From contig NZ_FMCU01000015.1 of assembly GCF_900091525.1 (NCBI RefSeq), forward strand, positions 62,001-126,000: a stretch of DNA of 64,000 nt. Reading direction: 5' to 3'. The DNA comes from Micromonospora matsumotoense (GTDB lineage: Bacteria; Actinomycetota; Actinomycetes; Mycobacteriales; Micromonosporaceae). Positions 8,875 to 18,600 of this stretch are shown piece by piece. A program made the position numbers and the translations under genes. The first letter of the stretch is position 1, and each line of letters begins with the position of its first letter. Under the pieces are notes generated by a model. That model saw only the letters and a list, made by a program, of their open reading frames with translations. It was not told the origin of the DNA and ran no database searches.

Positions 8875-9475
8875 CGGGATGCGTCAACCACCTCCTCCTG
8901 CGGGGTATGCCGACGACAGGACCGTCGGGGCTGGTCGAGCGGGTCCTGCTCTCTGTCCTTCTCGTGTGACTGTTCGACTTCTTGTTCCTGATCCTGCGCA
9001 GTCTCGCGCTGGGTGGAAAGCCGTCGTGGTCGTCGTCGCCCCGCTCAGGCCCTGGGCTTAGTGCTCGTCGCGCCCGTTCTGCTGCATCTGTGAGTCCAGG
9101 CTGAGGTAGGCGCTTCACCCGGGAGTGTCGAGATCGACTGTCGGCTCTGTTCGACACCGCGTCGGGGGACTGCACTGGCAGGAGGCATCTGACTGTCCGG
9201 TAGATCCCCTCGGGAAGGTGCCCGGGTTCGTTGTCGAACCGCTCGGCGATAGGCGCTGGAGAAGTCTTCACCGTGGATGGCAGGCGGGGCGGCGGCTACA
9301 CAGGTGTGGCCGGTGGATGGGCCGACGCGGAGCGATGGACCCGCGCGGCTGAGATGGTGACCCGACGTCATCTCGGCCGCGCGCAAGGGGCCCGACCGAT
9401 GTGAGGCAGGGGAACCTCTGTCGTATCAGGTCGTGGCACCAACCTGTCAGCTCAACCGAACGGAGACGCGGCACC
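8875..9475. other. 600-base region with no convincing gene
   Basis: Between the small protein and the MurC-like gene I see no coding signal on either strand: open frames lack family motifs, ribosome sites and consistent third-position GC. It presumably carries the promoter of the ligase gene. Confidence 0.4.
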
Positions 9476-10921
9476 ATGACCGAGGCGATCCCTGGCAACC
9501 CCACCATCGAGGCGTACACCGGCCCCCTCGACCTGTCCCGCCCGCACTTCGTGGGCGTCGGTGGTGCAGCGTTGTCCGGCCTTGCCCGGCTATTGGCCGA
9601 GCTGGGCCATCAGGTCAGCGGCAGCGACGTGTGCGACTCGGCCACCCTCACGGCGCTGCGCAGGGCCGGTGTGAGGGTGCAGGTGGGCTATGACGAGGCG
9701 TTCATCCGGGATGCGAGCTGTGTCGTGCACGCCTCGGTCGCGCAGATCGCGCCGGTGGTTCGGGCGGCCCGCGCCGCCGGCATCCCGGTGGTGCAGCGGG
9801 CGCAGGTCCTCGACCAGGTGGCCGTCGGGCGGCGGTTGGTGGCGGTGGCGGGGTCGCACGGCAAGTCCACCACCGCCGGCATGCTCGCGCACATCCTGCG
9901 CACTCTCGGGCAGGACCCGACGTACCTGATCGGCGCCGACCTGACCGGGCCGGAGTCCGGAGCCCACCTCGGCCGATCGGAACTGCTCGTCGCCGAGGCC
10001 AGCCAGCGGGACCGCTCGTTTCACTTCCTCACTCCGTCGGTCGCGGTCGTCACCAACGTGACCGACGGCAAACCGGAGAGCTCCATCAGTCACGCCGACA
10101 TGCTGCGCGAGTACGTCACGTTCGGCTGCCGGACCGCAGCGAACGGCGTCCTTGTCGTCTGCGCCGACTGTGTGGGAGCGGCGGTGGCCGCCGAGGTCAT
10201 CGCCGACGAGAGGCCCGACCTGACGGTGCTGCGGTACGGCCGGGACCGGACGGCGGATGTCCGGTTCCTGGATGTGTGTGCCGAGGGTTGGAGCGCGTCC
10301 GCGGTGGTGCGGATGCCCCACGGCGCGCAGGTGCGGCTCACTCTACCGACGCCGGCGGTGCACCACCTGGACAACGCGGCGGCGGCCATGACGTGTGCGG
10401 TGGCTCTGGGGTTGGACCCCACGGAGGTGGCCGGGGCGGTGTCCACGTTCGCCGGGGTCCGGCGGCGGTTCGAGCACCTCGACACCCGGGCCGGGGTGAC
10501 GGTGATCGACTCCTGCGCCGGCCACCCGCACCAGATCGCCGCTGACCTGGAGGCCGCGCGGACCCTGGCTCTCGGGCGGGTGTTCGTGGTGTTCCGGCCG
10601 TCCGGACACGCCCGCGTCGGGGTCTTCGGGGAGCGGATCGGGCGGGTCCTGGCGAACCACGCCGACCACGTTCTGCTGCTCGACGGGCACGACACCCCGC
10701 CGGACGGTCATCCGCGGGTGGATCCCACCGTCATCGTGGCCCGGCTGCGCGAAGGCTCCTATTTCCTGCCCGCCGGGCCCGATGAGGCGGCCCGGGTCAT
10801 CACGCGCATGGCCGGGCGCGGTGACGTGGTGCTGACGATGGGACCCGATGACGTGACCAGCTACAGTGCGGCGATCCTGGACAAACTGAGCTGCCCATCC
10901 GAGGTAACGCTGTCGGCCTGA
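9476..10921 (+). CDS. Divergent MurC-like Mur ligase
   Basis: A 481-residue ATP-dependent amino-acid ligase of the MurC family (UDP-N-acetylmuramate:L-alanine ligase). The N-terminal Rossmann part has HFVGVGGAALSGLARLL, the ATP loop is GSHGKSTT (126-133, canonical GTHGKTTT), and the C-terminal domain keeps FAGVRRRFEHLD and a CAGHPHQIAADL version of the GHHPTE motif. Several catalytic positions depart from the family: the usual EADESD is EASQRD, and the NIEADHMD segment reads NVTDGKPES. It stands alone, away from a division/cell-wall cluster. This could be a paralog with another substrate. A GGAG ribosome site precedes the ATG; a 25-residue upstream extension in frame is less likely. Confidence 0.8.
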   Translation: MTEAIPGNPTIEAYTGPLDLSRPHFVGVGGAALSGLARLLAELGHQVSGSDVCDSATLTALRRAGVRVQVGYDEAFIRDASCVVHASVAQIAPVVRAARAAGIPVVQRAQVLDQVAVGRRLVAVAGSHGKSTTAGMLAHILRTLGQDPTYLIGADLTGPESGAHLGRSELLVAEASQRDRSFHFLTPSVAVVTNVTDGKPESSISHADMLREYVTFGCRTAANGVLVVCADCVGAAVAAEVIADERPDLTVLRYGRDRTADVRFLDVCAEGWSASAVVRMPHGAQVRLTLPTPAVHHLDNAAAAMTCAVALGLDPTEVAGAVSTFAGVRRRFEHLDTRAGVTVIDSCAGHPHQIAADLEAARTLALGRVFVVFRPSGHARVGVFGERIGRVLANHADHVLLLDGHDTPPDGHPRVDPTVIVARLREGSYFLPAGPDEAARVITRMAGRGDVVLTMGPDDVTSYSAAILDKLSCPSEVTLSA

Positions 10922-11289
10922 TCTCCTTGCGTCCATGGGTGACGTTGCCGGGGCACTCCGACCTTCTGCTGGTCTGGGTGAGTAGTGCCGCACTGTTGGT
11001 CGCCCTGAGCTGGGTCAGTCGCGCGGGCCGCTCCGACGCCTCGGACACGCCCGCTACGCCGCCCCGAGCCACGCCGCCGGCGTGCTGGTCGGCGTTCTGG
11101 ACGATTCGCCACCGGTCACCCGTTTCCGACTCCAGCTGCCCGCTGTCCGATCTGCCGCTGCATCTGCGGGGCGGGTGCTCACCCATTCGGCCATCTCGCC
11201 GAGCACCGCGGCCGGTCGCCGGCCGTCGCTGCCCTTCGTGTGCGACGCGCGACACGCGGCGCGCATCGCACGCGGCGTTGCGGGCGTCG

Positions 11290-11600
11290 TTGATGGTGGG
11301 GTCCTCCGGCCGGCTGGGGCGGTGGTAACGGCATCTTGCCCGGAGACGGTGCACGGCCGCCGCCTCGATCAGGTGTCCCAGCTTCACAGGGCGGCGGTCG
11401 GCGCGTTGGCGCCGGTCGTCACCCGCGGCGCGATCTCCAGCGTCGAGCCGGCCGGTCGAGCTCGCGCAGGATCCGCGCCCGACGGCGGCCGAGGAGGGCG
11501 TCCAGCACCTCCGCGTCGTGCCCGCCGGCGGCCCAGACCCCGGCGACGTGGGCGGCGATCTCGCCCGGCGGGCCTTCGTCACACAGCGGTCACGGCCGGG
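11290..11600 (-). pseudogene. Possible decayed ArsR-like winged-helix regulator
   Basis: Between the ligase and the next regulator there is no intact gene. Read leftward across two frames, peptide pieces such as RRRARILRELDRPASTLEIAP and, further on, LGHLIEAAAVHRLRA resemble an ArsR-family winged helix (helix, recognition region, wing). A frame change and a stop near 11410 separate them. This is a weak call from pattern only; codon usage cannot settle it and chance resemblance is possible. Confidence 0.25.
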
Positions 11601-11606
11601 TCCGCT

Positions 11607-13034
11607 TCAGCCGCGGTGTCGACGGGCGTTAAGGATCATTCGGATATGGGTGATGATCAGCCAGGACGCCGCCCGGAGGCTTACCGGATGCCAGCCGTGG
11701 TTGATGTCGATGGCCCCGGGGACGTGGCCGGTTCCCGCGGCGAAGCCCCAGCCGGCCGGTGGGTGGATCGACAGCGGCCCGGAGTTCGTCCCCGCGCAGC
11801 GGGTGGTGAGCACGTCGCCGGAACGGACCTCCTGGCGTCGCTGCCACGGCGGCCAGCGCAGGAGAAGGACCTCGATGGCGGTGAGCTCCTCGTCGTCCCC
11901 GGCCGCTGCCGGGCCGATCAGCTGGACCCAGACGGGTCCGCGCCAGTAGGCGGGGAAGACGACCGGCGTGTCCGGGGCGGCCGCCGCGGAAGTGCTGGTG
12001 CGCTCAATGCCAAGGTGTCCGTCGGCCTGCAGAACCGTGTCCAGGCGGGAGATGATCCTGGGAGCGGCCGGAAGGCGGCCGTCGAGCTCCCAGTGTTCGA
12101 GGCTCTTCACCGTGAGCGCATCCTCGCCCAGGTCGGTGACCGCGGCGGCGGTGTCGGCCCTGGACTGGCCCAGCGCACCGCGCAGCGCGCGCAGGTCTGC
12201 TCCGTTGGTCAACGGCTGCGTGACTAGGCCCTGCGGGTCCTGGCGCAGCGCCGCGAGCCAGCCCTGGTCGGCATCGGGCGGACGCGGGTGCGGTGGGTGA
12301 GCGGGGCTGGCAATGCCAACGTGGGGGGCCAGTAGCGCCCAGGCGACGCCGGCTCCCTCGGCCAGCCGGCGCAGCATGCCGAAGGCCCGGTCGAGGAGGC
12401 GTTCGTCCTCGGGCCGCAGCCGTGGATCCACCCGCGGCTGCGGGGTACCGGCCAGATCGCGCGCTTCGACGAGCCGCACGTCGAGCTGCTCGGCGATGTC
12501 CGCAGTGACGATCCCGATGCCGAACGAGGCCCAGCCCGGCTCGTCGAACCGGCACTCCAACGGCGGGTTCGGGAAGGACGCCGGGGCCTGCAGGATCAGG
12601 CCACCGGCCGGGATGTCGTCGCCGCCGATGGTGACCTGCAGCGGCTCGCTGTACCACAGGTGCACGCGCCGACCCGGCCGGTGCTCCAGTGGCCGGCGTA
12701 GCCACACCCACGCCGGTGCCCCACCCGGCGGGTAGTTGTGCGACCACTGCGGGCGAGGGGCCAGCGCGATGGTTCCGGACGCCGCCCAGAGGCCGAGCAA
12801 GGCGTCGCGATCGTCGGCAGACAACCGCAACGCCGTTGCGACGTCCTCGGCTATGTGGCGTTGCCGGGCAGCCCGCCGCACGTTGACACCGGACTCCCAC
12901 TGGGACAGCACGTTGGCCGCCACGCCGATCCGCGTGGCGAGGTCGTTCGCCGCCACCTCGGTCCGGAGCCGGTACGCCCGCAGTATCCGTCCGCGCAGGC
13001 GGGCCGGATCGTCGTCGTGGTTCACACCCTCCAC
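11607..13034 (-). CDS. Large XRE-type regulator with two helix-turn-helix domains
   Basis: A 475-residue protein. HTH 1 is at the N-terminus (LRGRILRAYRLRTEVAANDL then ATRIGVAANVLSQWESG). A second, weaker XRE-like unit lies near residues 290-340 (LRALRGALGQSRADTAAAV then ALTVKSLEHWELDGRLPAAP). The middle has no recognised fold, and the C-terminal part is Trp/Pro-rich (PAYWRGPVWVQLIGP, WPPWQRRQEVRSGD). The start is uncertain: GTG at 13034 or GTG at 13025, the latter just after GGAGGGT. It diverges from a small secreted-protein gene, which it may control. Confidence 0.75.
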   Translation of the reverse strand: MEGVNHDDDPARLRGRILRAYRLRTEVAANDLATRIGVAANVLSQWESGVNVRRAARQRHIAEDVATALRLSADDRDALLGLWAASGTIALAPRPQWSHNYPPGGAPAWVWLRRPLEHRPGRRVHLWYSEPLQVTIGGDDIPAGGLILQAPASFPNPPLECRFDEPGWASFGIGIVTADIAEQLDVRLVEARDLAGTPQPRVDPRLRPEDERLLDRAFGMLRRLAEGAGVAWALLAPHVGIASPAHPPHPRPPDADQGWLAALRQDPQGLVTQPLTNGADLRALRGALGQSRADTAAAVTDLGEDALTVKSLEHWELDGRLPAAPRIISRLDTVLQADGHLGIERTSTSAAAAPDTPVVFPAYWRGPVWVQLIGPAAAGDDEELTAIEVLLLRWPPWQRRQEVRSGDVLTTRCAGTNSGPLSIHPPAGWGFAAGTGHVPGAIDINHGWHPVSLRAASWLIITHIRMILNARRHRG

Positions 13035-13189
13035 GATCGCTGGGCGTGGTGAGGTCCGGCAACCGCGACTTCACGGAAACTCCCCAGAACCCTGCCCGGC
13101 CAGGCCGCAGTCGCGATCCTCAGATGCATCAGCACATGACCCGCCTGTCCGGCGCTTCATGGCAGCACGACCAGCTCATAAGGAGTGAG

Positions 13190-13714
13190 ATGACAACCAC
13201 CGTCAGCAGTCGTCACTGCAGCGACCACGACGACGGCCCAGTCCACCCTGCGGACCTCGGTCCCACCGCGACCGGCACCGGGCGCCGGTTGAGGACCGGA
13301 CGCGTCCGGCGAGTGCTCGCTCTCGCCTTGGCGGTCCTACTCGCGTCCGGCGTGAGCGTCGGCATCACCGAGCCCGCGCACGCCACCGCAACCACCTCCA
13401 TCTCCGTGTCGAACGGCATCCTCTACAACACGACCTACGGCTCGGGCACCCACGTGACGGGCATCCGGGCCGCCCGGTCGAAGGTGCTGCCGGGACAGAT
13501 CTGCAACTACGCGACCTGGTTCTTCTTCATCCTGCCGAACGGGACGGTCCACGGAATCACCTGGCAGCAGCGGGCCGGCTGCAACTTCGCCGAAGCCTGG
13601 TTCTCGATCGGCATCGACTACTACGTGCCGAGTGGAACACTGTCCTGTGTGAAGTGGTACGAGAACGACTACGCCACCTTCATCGGGCAGCGCTGCACCG
13701 GCGTCACCGCATAG
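13190..13714 (+). CDS. Small secreted protein of unknown function
   Basis: A 174-residue protein with a long basic N-region followed by a hydrophobic core (VLALALAVLLASGVSVG) and a plausible signal peptidase site at AHATA. The mature part of about 110 residues is rich in aromatic residues (YATWFFFILPNGTVHGITW) and has four cysteines, consistent with an exported disulphide-bonded protein. The ATG follows AAGGAG at ideal spacing. A perfect hairpin follows the stop, so it is monocistronic. I do not recognise the family. Confidence 0.75.
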   Translation: MTTTVSSRHCSDHDDGPVHPADLGPTATGTGRRLRTGRVRRVLALALAVLLASGVSVGITEPAHATATTSISVSNGILYNTTYGSGTHVTGIRAARSKVLPGQICNYATWFFFILPNGTVHGITWQQRAGCNFAEAWFSIGIDYYVPSGTLSCVKWYENDYATFIGQRCTGVTA

Positions 13715-13733
13715 CGGGCTCCGTCAGCGACCC

Positions 13734-13767
13734 GTGGCCGTGCCGGCGACATCGCCGGCACGGCCAC
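13734..13767 (+). terminator. Strong hairpin terminator after the secreted protein
   Basis: A perfect 16-base inverted repeat (GTGGCCGTGCCGGCGA at 13734-13749 and its complement at 13752-13767) with only two bases between arms, 19 bases after the stop codon. The tip cannot fully pair, so the practical loop is about four to six bases. Confidence 0.75.
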
Positions 13768-14058
13768 CGGCGCGCGGTCCCACGCTCGGCGGTGCGGTCG
13801 ATTGTTGGCATGCCGCTCGACGTGGTGCCACGCCGACGTGCGGATCCGGATCCGATGTACGGATGTCGTCGCCGACCGCAGCGCGCGTACACCAGCGAAG
13901 TCCATCTCGTGAACCGGTCGACATCGAATCCGCGCTGCCGCGGAGTCTCCGCGACGGCCCAGCGCGTCGCTCGGTCGGCGACACCCGCAATGGCAGTCAC
14001 GCCGAACGTCTCGGCAAATTGGTTGGCGACACCATAGCCATCCGTGCAGAGTAGGTCC

Positions 14059-15060
14059 GTGTTGCGCATCTATCTCGACCAGAACAAGTGGATCGACCTT
14101 GCCCGCGCCGCGAGTGGTCATCCTGCTGGCGAGCGCTTCAGCGATGTACTGGCACTGGCCCGTGCCAGTGTCACGTCAGGCACCGTGTCATTTCCACTCG
14201 ATATGTACCGGTACTGGGAGACCAGCAAACGCGGTAACGACCGGTCGCGCAACGAGGTCGTAGACGTGATGCGCGAACTGTCGCGCCAACATGCCATGGC
14301 GCTCCCGTTCGGAGTCCTCGACCAGGAACTGGACTTCGCTCTCCAACGTCGGTGCGGCCGACCAGAACACCCCCGCCGGCAGCGGATCTTCGGCCTTGGG
14401 ATGCAGCACATCGGCAGCGGGCGCATGAACTGGCCCAAGCTCGACATCACCGCGCTACCCGACGGTGGCGCGTCACTGGGTGGTGGGCTGCGAGCTCAGC
14501 TCGAACACGTGATCACCGAGTCTATTGAAGAGCAACTGCTCCGTGCTGGTCCCGACACCTTCCGCGCATTGGGGTTTGACCACGCCGCTTCCGATCACGG
14601 ACAGAGATTCGTCAACTTTGAGAACACTGTCGCCGCGGTCATCGCACAGCACGGCCTGCAAGGGGACGCCATCGAGCAGGTAGTCCGCGGCACTGACTTC
14701 ATCGACATTCAACCTGCTCTCATCGCAGCACTCGACCGTATCGGCCTCACGTACGATCAGTTCGTCTCCGGCTCCACCGTTCTGGATTTGATGAACTTCA
14801 TGGATGACCTGCCCACCCGGTACGTCACCAACGTTATGCGCTCCGCCAAGCACCGACAGACCCAGCAGAAATGGGAGCCGAACGACTTCATCGACATTCT
14901 TGCCCTCCCTGTCGCGGCGGTCTATTGCGATGTGGTTATCACCGAGAAGCAGTGGATCCACCGACTGCGTCGAGGCAAGGTCGACCAGCGGTACCACACT
15001 GTCCTACTCAACGACACTGCCGGCCTGGTCCAGGTCCTGATCCAAGCCTCTATGACCTGA
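14059..15060 (+). CDS. PIN-like domain protein, function unknown
   Basis: A 333-residue cytoplasmic protein. It opens LRIYLDQNKWIDLA, which looks like the first strand and catalytic Asp of a PIN nuclease fold (compare IYLDTNxWIDL). It ends with EPNDFIDILALPVAAVYCD and ITEKQW, like the C-terminal acidic cluster of that fold; the roughly 250-residue middle is a long insertion. G+C is lower here than in neighbouring genes, hinting at transfer. The start is a GTG at 14059, or another GTG at 14044; neither has a good ribosome site. PIN assignment is from pattern and is tentative. Confidence 0.65.
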   Translation: MLRIYLDQNKWIDLARAASGHPAGERFSDVLALARASVTSGTVSFPLDMYRYWETSKRGNDRSRNEVVDVMRELSRQHAMALPFGVLDQELDFALQRRCGRPEHPRRQRIFGLGMQHIGSGRMNWPKLDITALPDGGASLGGGLRAQLEHVITESIEEQLLRAGPDTFRALGFDHAASDHGQRFVNFENTVAAVIAQHGLQGDAIEQVVRGTDFIDIQPALIAALDRIGLTYDQFVSGSTVLDLMNFMDDLPTRYVTNVMRSAKHRQTQQKWEPNDFIDILALPVAAVYCDVVITEKQWIHRLRRGKVDQRYHTVLLNDTAGLVQVLIQASMT

Positions 15061-15166
15061 CACCTCGTAGGCGGTGGGGCGGGCGCCGCCACGAAGCGCC
15101 GAGGCAAGTCGGGGGTTGGTAATTGCGTCCGACCTGAGAGGGGTGCCGGGCTGCCACCCCGGTCGG

Positions 15167-16081
15167 TCAAAGGTCGATCTCGGCGGTGACGAGGTGGTGG
15201 TCGGAGGGGAACGGCGGCCCGTCGGGGATGTGGACGTGGTAGCTGGTGGGGATGACGTGTGGTCGCATGGTGTTGTTGACCAGGAGGTAGTCGATGAGGT
15301 CGTGGCCGCCTTCACCGGGTTTGTCGATGACGGTGGGCGCGATAGCGAAGTTAGGGTTGGCGAGCCAGGCCAGTTCGGCGACGGCATGATAACCGGCGCC
15401 CTCGCCTCGGCGGTTGTTGATCGGGTCCCACCGGCCGATGAGGTGGTCGAGGGCGTCGGTGTCGGCTTCCCAGCGTCCGTGGGGGGTACCGTCGTCGATC
15501 CATTTGCCCTTGTGCGTGCGGATGTGGTGGTCCGCGGCCTGCCAGTCTCGTTGGGGGAAATGCGGGCCACTGGCGGTGGAGTTGAGGTCGCCACCCCCGA
15601 TGAACGGGAGCGGGTCGTTGCCGTAGCGGTCGATCAGTTTCGCCTCTTCCAGGCGAGCGGCGCCGCTGCGGGAGTTGAAGTGGGCGACCCAGGCGCCGAA
15701 CTCAGCCCCGGTGGCGTTGACCCGGAACCGGCCGACATTGCGCTTGTCGGCGAAGACGTCGGGATCTCGCGGGTCGTCGCCGGGCCAGACCAGGTGGGAC
15801 ACGAGGCCGGCGTGGTAGAAGATGGCAGGTGGGATGGGCCCGTGCTGGCTGGTGCCAAGGAGCCCGGCGTAGGGGGCACGGAGGGCCTCGGTGAGGGCTC
15901 TCTCGGCCAGGCGTAGCCCTTCGTGCTGGTTTCGCCGGTAGTACTTGGCTTCACAGAACAGGATGAGCGCGGGCGGAACGTCGAGTGCGGCGAACGTCTG
16001 TTGCAAGGACCGCATGTGGAAGGTGCCGTCGAGGTAGCCGCCCGCCTCGTAGTTGTAGGTCGCGATCATCAGGCGCGTCAT
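15167..16081 (-). CDS. Endonuclease/exonuclease/phosphatase (EEP) family protein
   Basis: A 304-residue EEP-fold enzyme, probably a nuclease or phosphodiesterase. Motifs in order: LMIATYNYEAGG (N-terminal Asn), LFCEAKYY (metal-binding Glu), VAHFNSRSG, the GGGDLNSTASG block (catalytic Asp and Asn), HDLIDYLLVNN and the terminal SDHHLVTAEI (Asp-His). The ATG overlaps the helicase stop by four bases and has AAGGGA seven bases upstream, so the two are translationally coupled. The pairing of helicase and nuclease suggests a shared role on nucleic acid, perhaps defence. Confidence 0.85.
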   Translation of the reverse strand: MTRLMIATYNYEAGGYLDGTFHMRSLQQTFAALDVPPALILFCEAKYYRRNQHEGLRLAERALTEALRAPYAGLLGTSQHGPIPPAIFYHAGLVSHLVWPGDDPRDPDVFADKRNVGRFRVNATGAEFGAWVAHFNSRSGAARLEEAKLIDRYGNDPLPFIGGGDLNSTASGPHFPQRDWQAADHHIRTHKGKWIDDGTPHGRWEADTDALDHLIGRWDPINNRRGEGAGYHAVAELAWLANPNFAIAPTVIDKPGEGGHDLIDYLLVNNTMRPHVIPTSYHVHIPDGPPFPSDHHLVTAEIDL

Positions 16082-18600
16082 GGGCGGGTCCCTTCGAAAG
16101 TGGTGGATGGCGCGGGCTGGTGCCGATGCCGCGCGGGTCGGGGCGAGACGCCGGGCTGCCCGTGTGGATCCGGCCCGCCCGGATGGCGCGGTGCGGGGCG
16201 GGGTCCGGTGGGGTCGCTGCCGTCGCGGGATTCGTCGTCGCCGCTGGTGCGGCTGCTTCGGCTGGCGGTGACCTGGTGTACTCCGGTCCAGCCGCTGGGG
16301 ATCTCCCATCGCATGCCGATCGCGTCGAGGGCAGCGATGCGGTCCTGGGGGAGGTTGCTGTCGCGTCGTGCGATGCGTTGGGTGTTGATCCACCGGGATA
16401 GGTCGATGTCGTCTTCGCGGTGGCCTCTGCGGGGGTGCAGGTGTCCTTCGCGGTGGAAGAAGACGGTGGCGGTGGCCAGGTGGCGTTCCCAGGCGGCGTC
16501 GCGGATCGACCATTGCATGCCGAGCGCTTCGAGGCTGCGTGTGCGGTCGTCGTCGAGGCGTCCGAGTCGGTGGTCGGTGCGTCGGGCGGCGAGCCAGTCG
16601 TAGAGGTTGATGCCGCTGACGGTCGTGCCGTACGGGACCTGGATGTGGCCGTGGGTTGTGTGGAAGTGCTGGAGGGCGGTGAAGCCGACCTCGTAGGAGC
16701 GCTGTTTGGCGGTCCAGTCGATTCCGAGGGCGGTGAGGGCGGCGATCCGGTTGTCGGGAAGGGTGTTCTTGCGGTGATAGCGGCGCTGTTGTCCTATCCA
16801 CAGGTTGAGGTCGAGTCCGTCGACGACATGGCCGGTGGGCACGTCGAGGTGGCCGTGTTCGGCATGGAACGCGGTGGCGGCGGCGATGCCCCGTTCCCAG
16901 GCCCGCGTCATGGGTGTCCAGTCGAAGCCGATGTCGTTGAGGTGCTGGACCCGGTCCTGGGGAAGCCGGCGTGCCTCGTACTCGGCGCGCTGCCGGGCGA
17001 CCCAGCGTTCCAATCGCACCCCGTGGCGTACGTGTCCGACGGGCACCCGCAGGTGGCCATGGTCGGCGTGGAAGGCCCGTAGGGCGGCGTACCCGACGAG
17101 CCACTCCGAGGTGGTCTCCTCCAGCACCCGCACGGTGAGTGCCCGCAGCAGATCCTCGGAGGCATAGCCATCAGGAAGGCGGACGAGCAGCCGCGGCGGC
17201 AGCGCCGCAGCGCCTGTGGACATCTTGGTGCGCTGGTGGTCGAGGTCGGCGGCCAGACCGTTGTCGTGCGCCCGTAACGCGCGTAACACCTGCAAGAGGG
17301 TGGTCCACTCGGTCAGGTCTGCGGCGAGGTCGCTGGTGGTGTCGGCCGGGTCGTCAGGCAGCAGGACCGGCAGGAGGATGGTGGCGATGCCGGACCCGGC
17401 AGGGTTGCGGCGCAGTGTCCGGCCGACGGCCTGGATGACGTCGGGCTCGGACTCCTTCGGGGCGGTGAAGACGACGGCGTCGACGGCGGGCACGTCGACG
17501 CCTTCGCCCAGGCACCGCGAGTTGGAGATCACGGTCCAGCCGTCCTCGGGCGGGTCGGTGAGGTGGGCCAGGTGGATCTGCCGCTGCGTCATCGTCTGGG
17601 TGCCGTCGACGTGTCCGACGGTCAGGCGGCCCTTCGGGCGGTCCTGCTCGGGCAGGGCCGTCAGGGTGGCCGGCAGAGTGCGGGAGAACTCCTGGGACTG
17701 GGCCACCCGTGGGGTGAACACCAGGACCCGGCGAAGGCCGAACTCGGCGGCGGCGCGGGCGAGCGCGGTCTGCACCACCGCGGTACGCAGCGGCGCCGCC
17801 CCAGCACGCACGACAGCGTGGGGGTCGAGGCGGCGCAGGGTCGTCAGCGCTTGCGCGGAGGTCACCCCGATCACCACGATGCGGTAGTCGTCGAGCCAGC
17901 CATCGGCGATCGCGCTCGCGAACGGGTAGTCGTAGTGGACCGGGCCGAAGGTGTCCGCGTCGTCCATCGACAACACGTCCTCACCGCCACGGCCCGCGCG
18001 GCGTCGTGCGCTGAGCACTCGTGGTGTGGCGGTCATGTACAGCCGTCGGGTAGCGGGCAGGTGCTCGTCACGGTGCACGAGGGCGACGTGTTTGCCGGGC
18101 CATCCGGCGGTGTGGTGCGCCTCGTCGATGACCAACAGACTCGCGGTGGTGTCGGCGGCGTGCAGCCCTTCGCCCACGAGAGCGGCGGAGGCATGAGTGA
18201 CCAGGATGAGCCGTATCCGGTTGGTGGGGGTTCGTCGGACCCAGTCCGCGATCTCGCCCGGCCGGGTGGTGACCGGACAGTGAAGGTCGGTCGTGTGCAC
18301 CGCCGTGTCGGCGATGGTGTCGTCGCTGCACACCGCGAGGACCTGCGCCGCCATGCCGGCAGCGGCCCACACCGTCAAGGTCTGCGCGAGCAGGGGCAGC
18401 GACGGGCAGGCCACCACCACCAGCCCGGTCGGGCACAGCCGTACGGCAGCGTGCACCGCGACGAGTGATTTGCCGCTACCGCACGCGGCCCGGAACTGGC
18501 CACGACCACCCTCGGCCTGACCCTTCACGATCGCCTCTACGGCCTCCTGTTGGTAGTCCCGCAGCGGCGGCAGCTTCCCGACTGCTAGTGAGTCCTTCAC
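16078..18600 (-). CDS. DEAH-box superfamily 2 helicase with four helicase-associated (HA) repeats
   Basis: An 840-residue protein. The N-terminal motor has LRDYQQEAVEAIVKG, Walker A AACGSGKS, DEAH (VIDEAHHTAGW), MTATPR, and the C-terminal RecA part with RCLGEGVDVPAVDAVVF and QAVGRTLRR. The C-terminal half carries four HA repeats of about 65 residues, each with an FH..HGH..VP core and ending near LGIDW or a variant. The end is a Pro/Arg-rich tail. Start is a GTG at 18600 with GGAGGAG nine bases upstream. It overlaps both neighbours by four bases. HA repeats occur in helicases on plasmids and islands; the target nucleic acid is unknown. Confidence 0.88.
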   Translation of the reverse strand: MKDSLAVGKLPPLRDYQQEAVEAIVKGQAEGGRGQFRAACGSGKSLVAVHAAVRLCPTGLVVVACPSLPLLAQTLTVWAAAGMAAQVLAVCSDDTIADTAVHTTDLHCPVTTRPGEIADWVRRTPTNRIRLILVTHASAALVGEGLHAADTTASLLVIDEAHHTAGWPGKHVALVHRDEHLPATRRLYMTATPRVLSARRRAGRGGEDVLSMDDADTFGPVHYDYPFASAIADGWLDDYRIVVIGVTSAQALTTLRRLDPHAVVRAGAAPLRTAVVQTALARAAAEFGLRRVLVFTPRVAQSQEFSRTLPATLTALPEQDRPKGRLTVGHVDGTQTMTQRQIHLAHLTDPPEDGWTVISNSRCLGEGVDVPAVDAVVFTAPKESEPDVIQAVGRTLRRNPAGSGIATILLPVLLPDDPADTTSDLAADLTEWTTLLQVLRALRAHDNGLAADLDHQRTKMSTGAAALPPRLLVRLPDGYASEDLLRALTVRVLEETTSEWLVGYAALRAFHADHGHLRVPVGHVRHGVRLERWVARQRAEYEARRLPQDRVQHLNDIGFDWTPMTRAWERGIAAATAFHAEHGHLDVPTGHVVDGLDLNLWIGQQRRYHRKNTLPDNRIAALTALGIDWTAKQRSYEVGFTALQHFHTTHGHIQVPYGTTVSGINLYDWLAARRTDHRLGRLDDDRTRSLEALGMQWSIRDAAWERHLATATVFFHREGHLHPRRGHREDDIDLSRWINTQRIARRDSNLPQDRIAALDAIGMRWEIPSGWTGVHQVTASRSSRTSGDDESRDGSDPTGPRPAPRHPGGPDPHGQPGVSPRPARHRHQPAPSTTFEGTRP

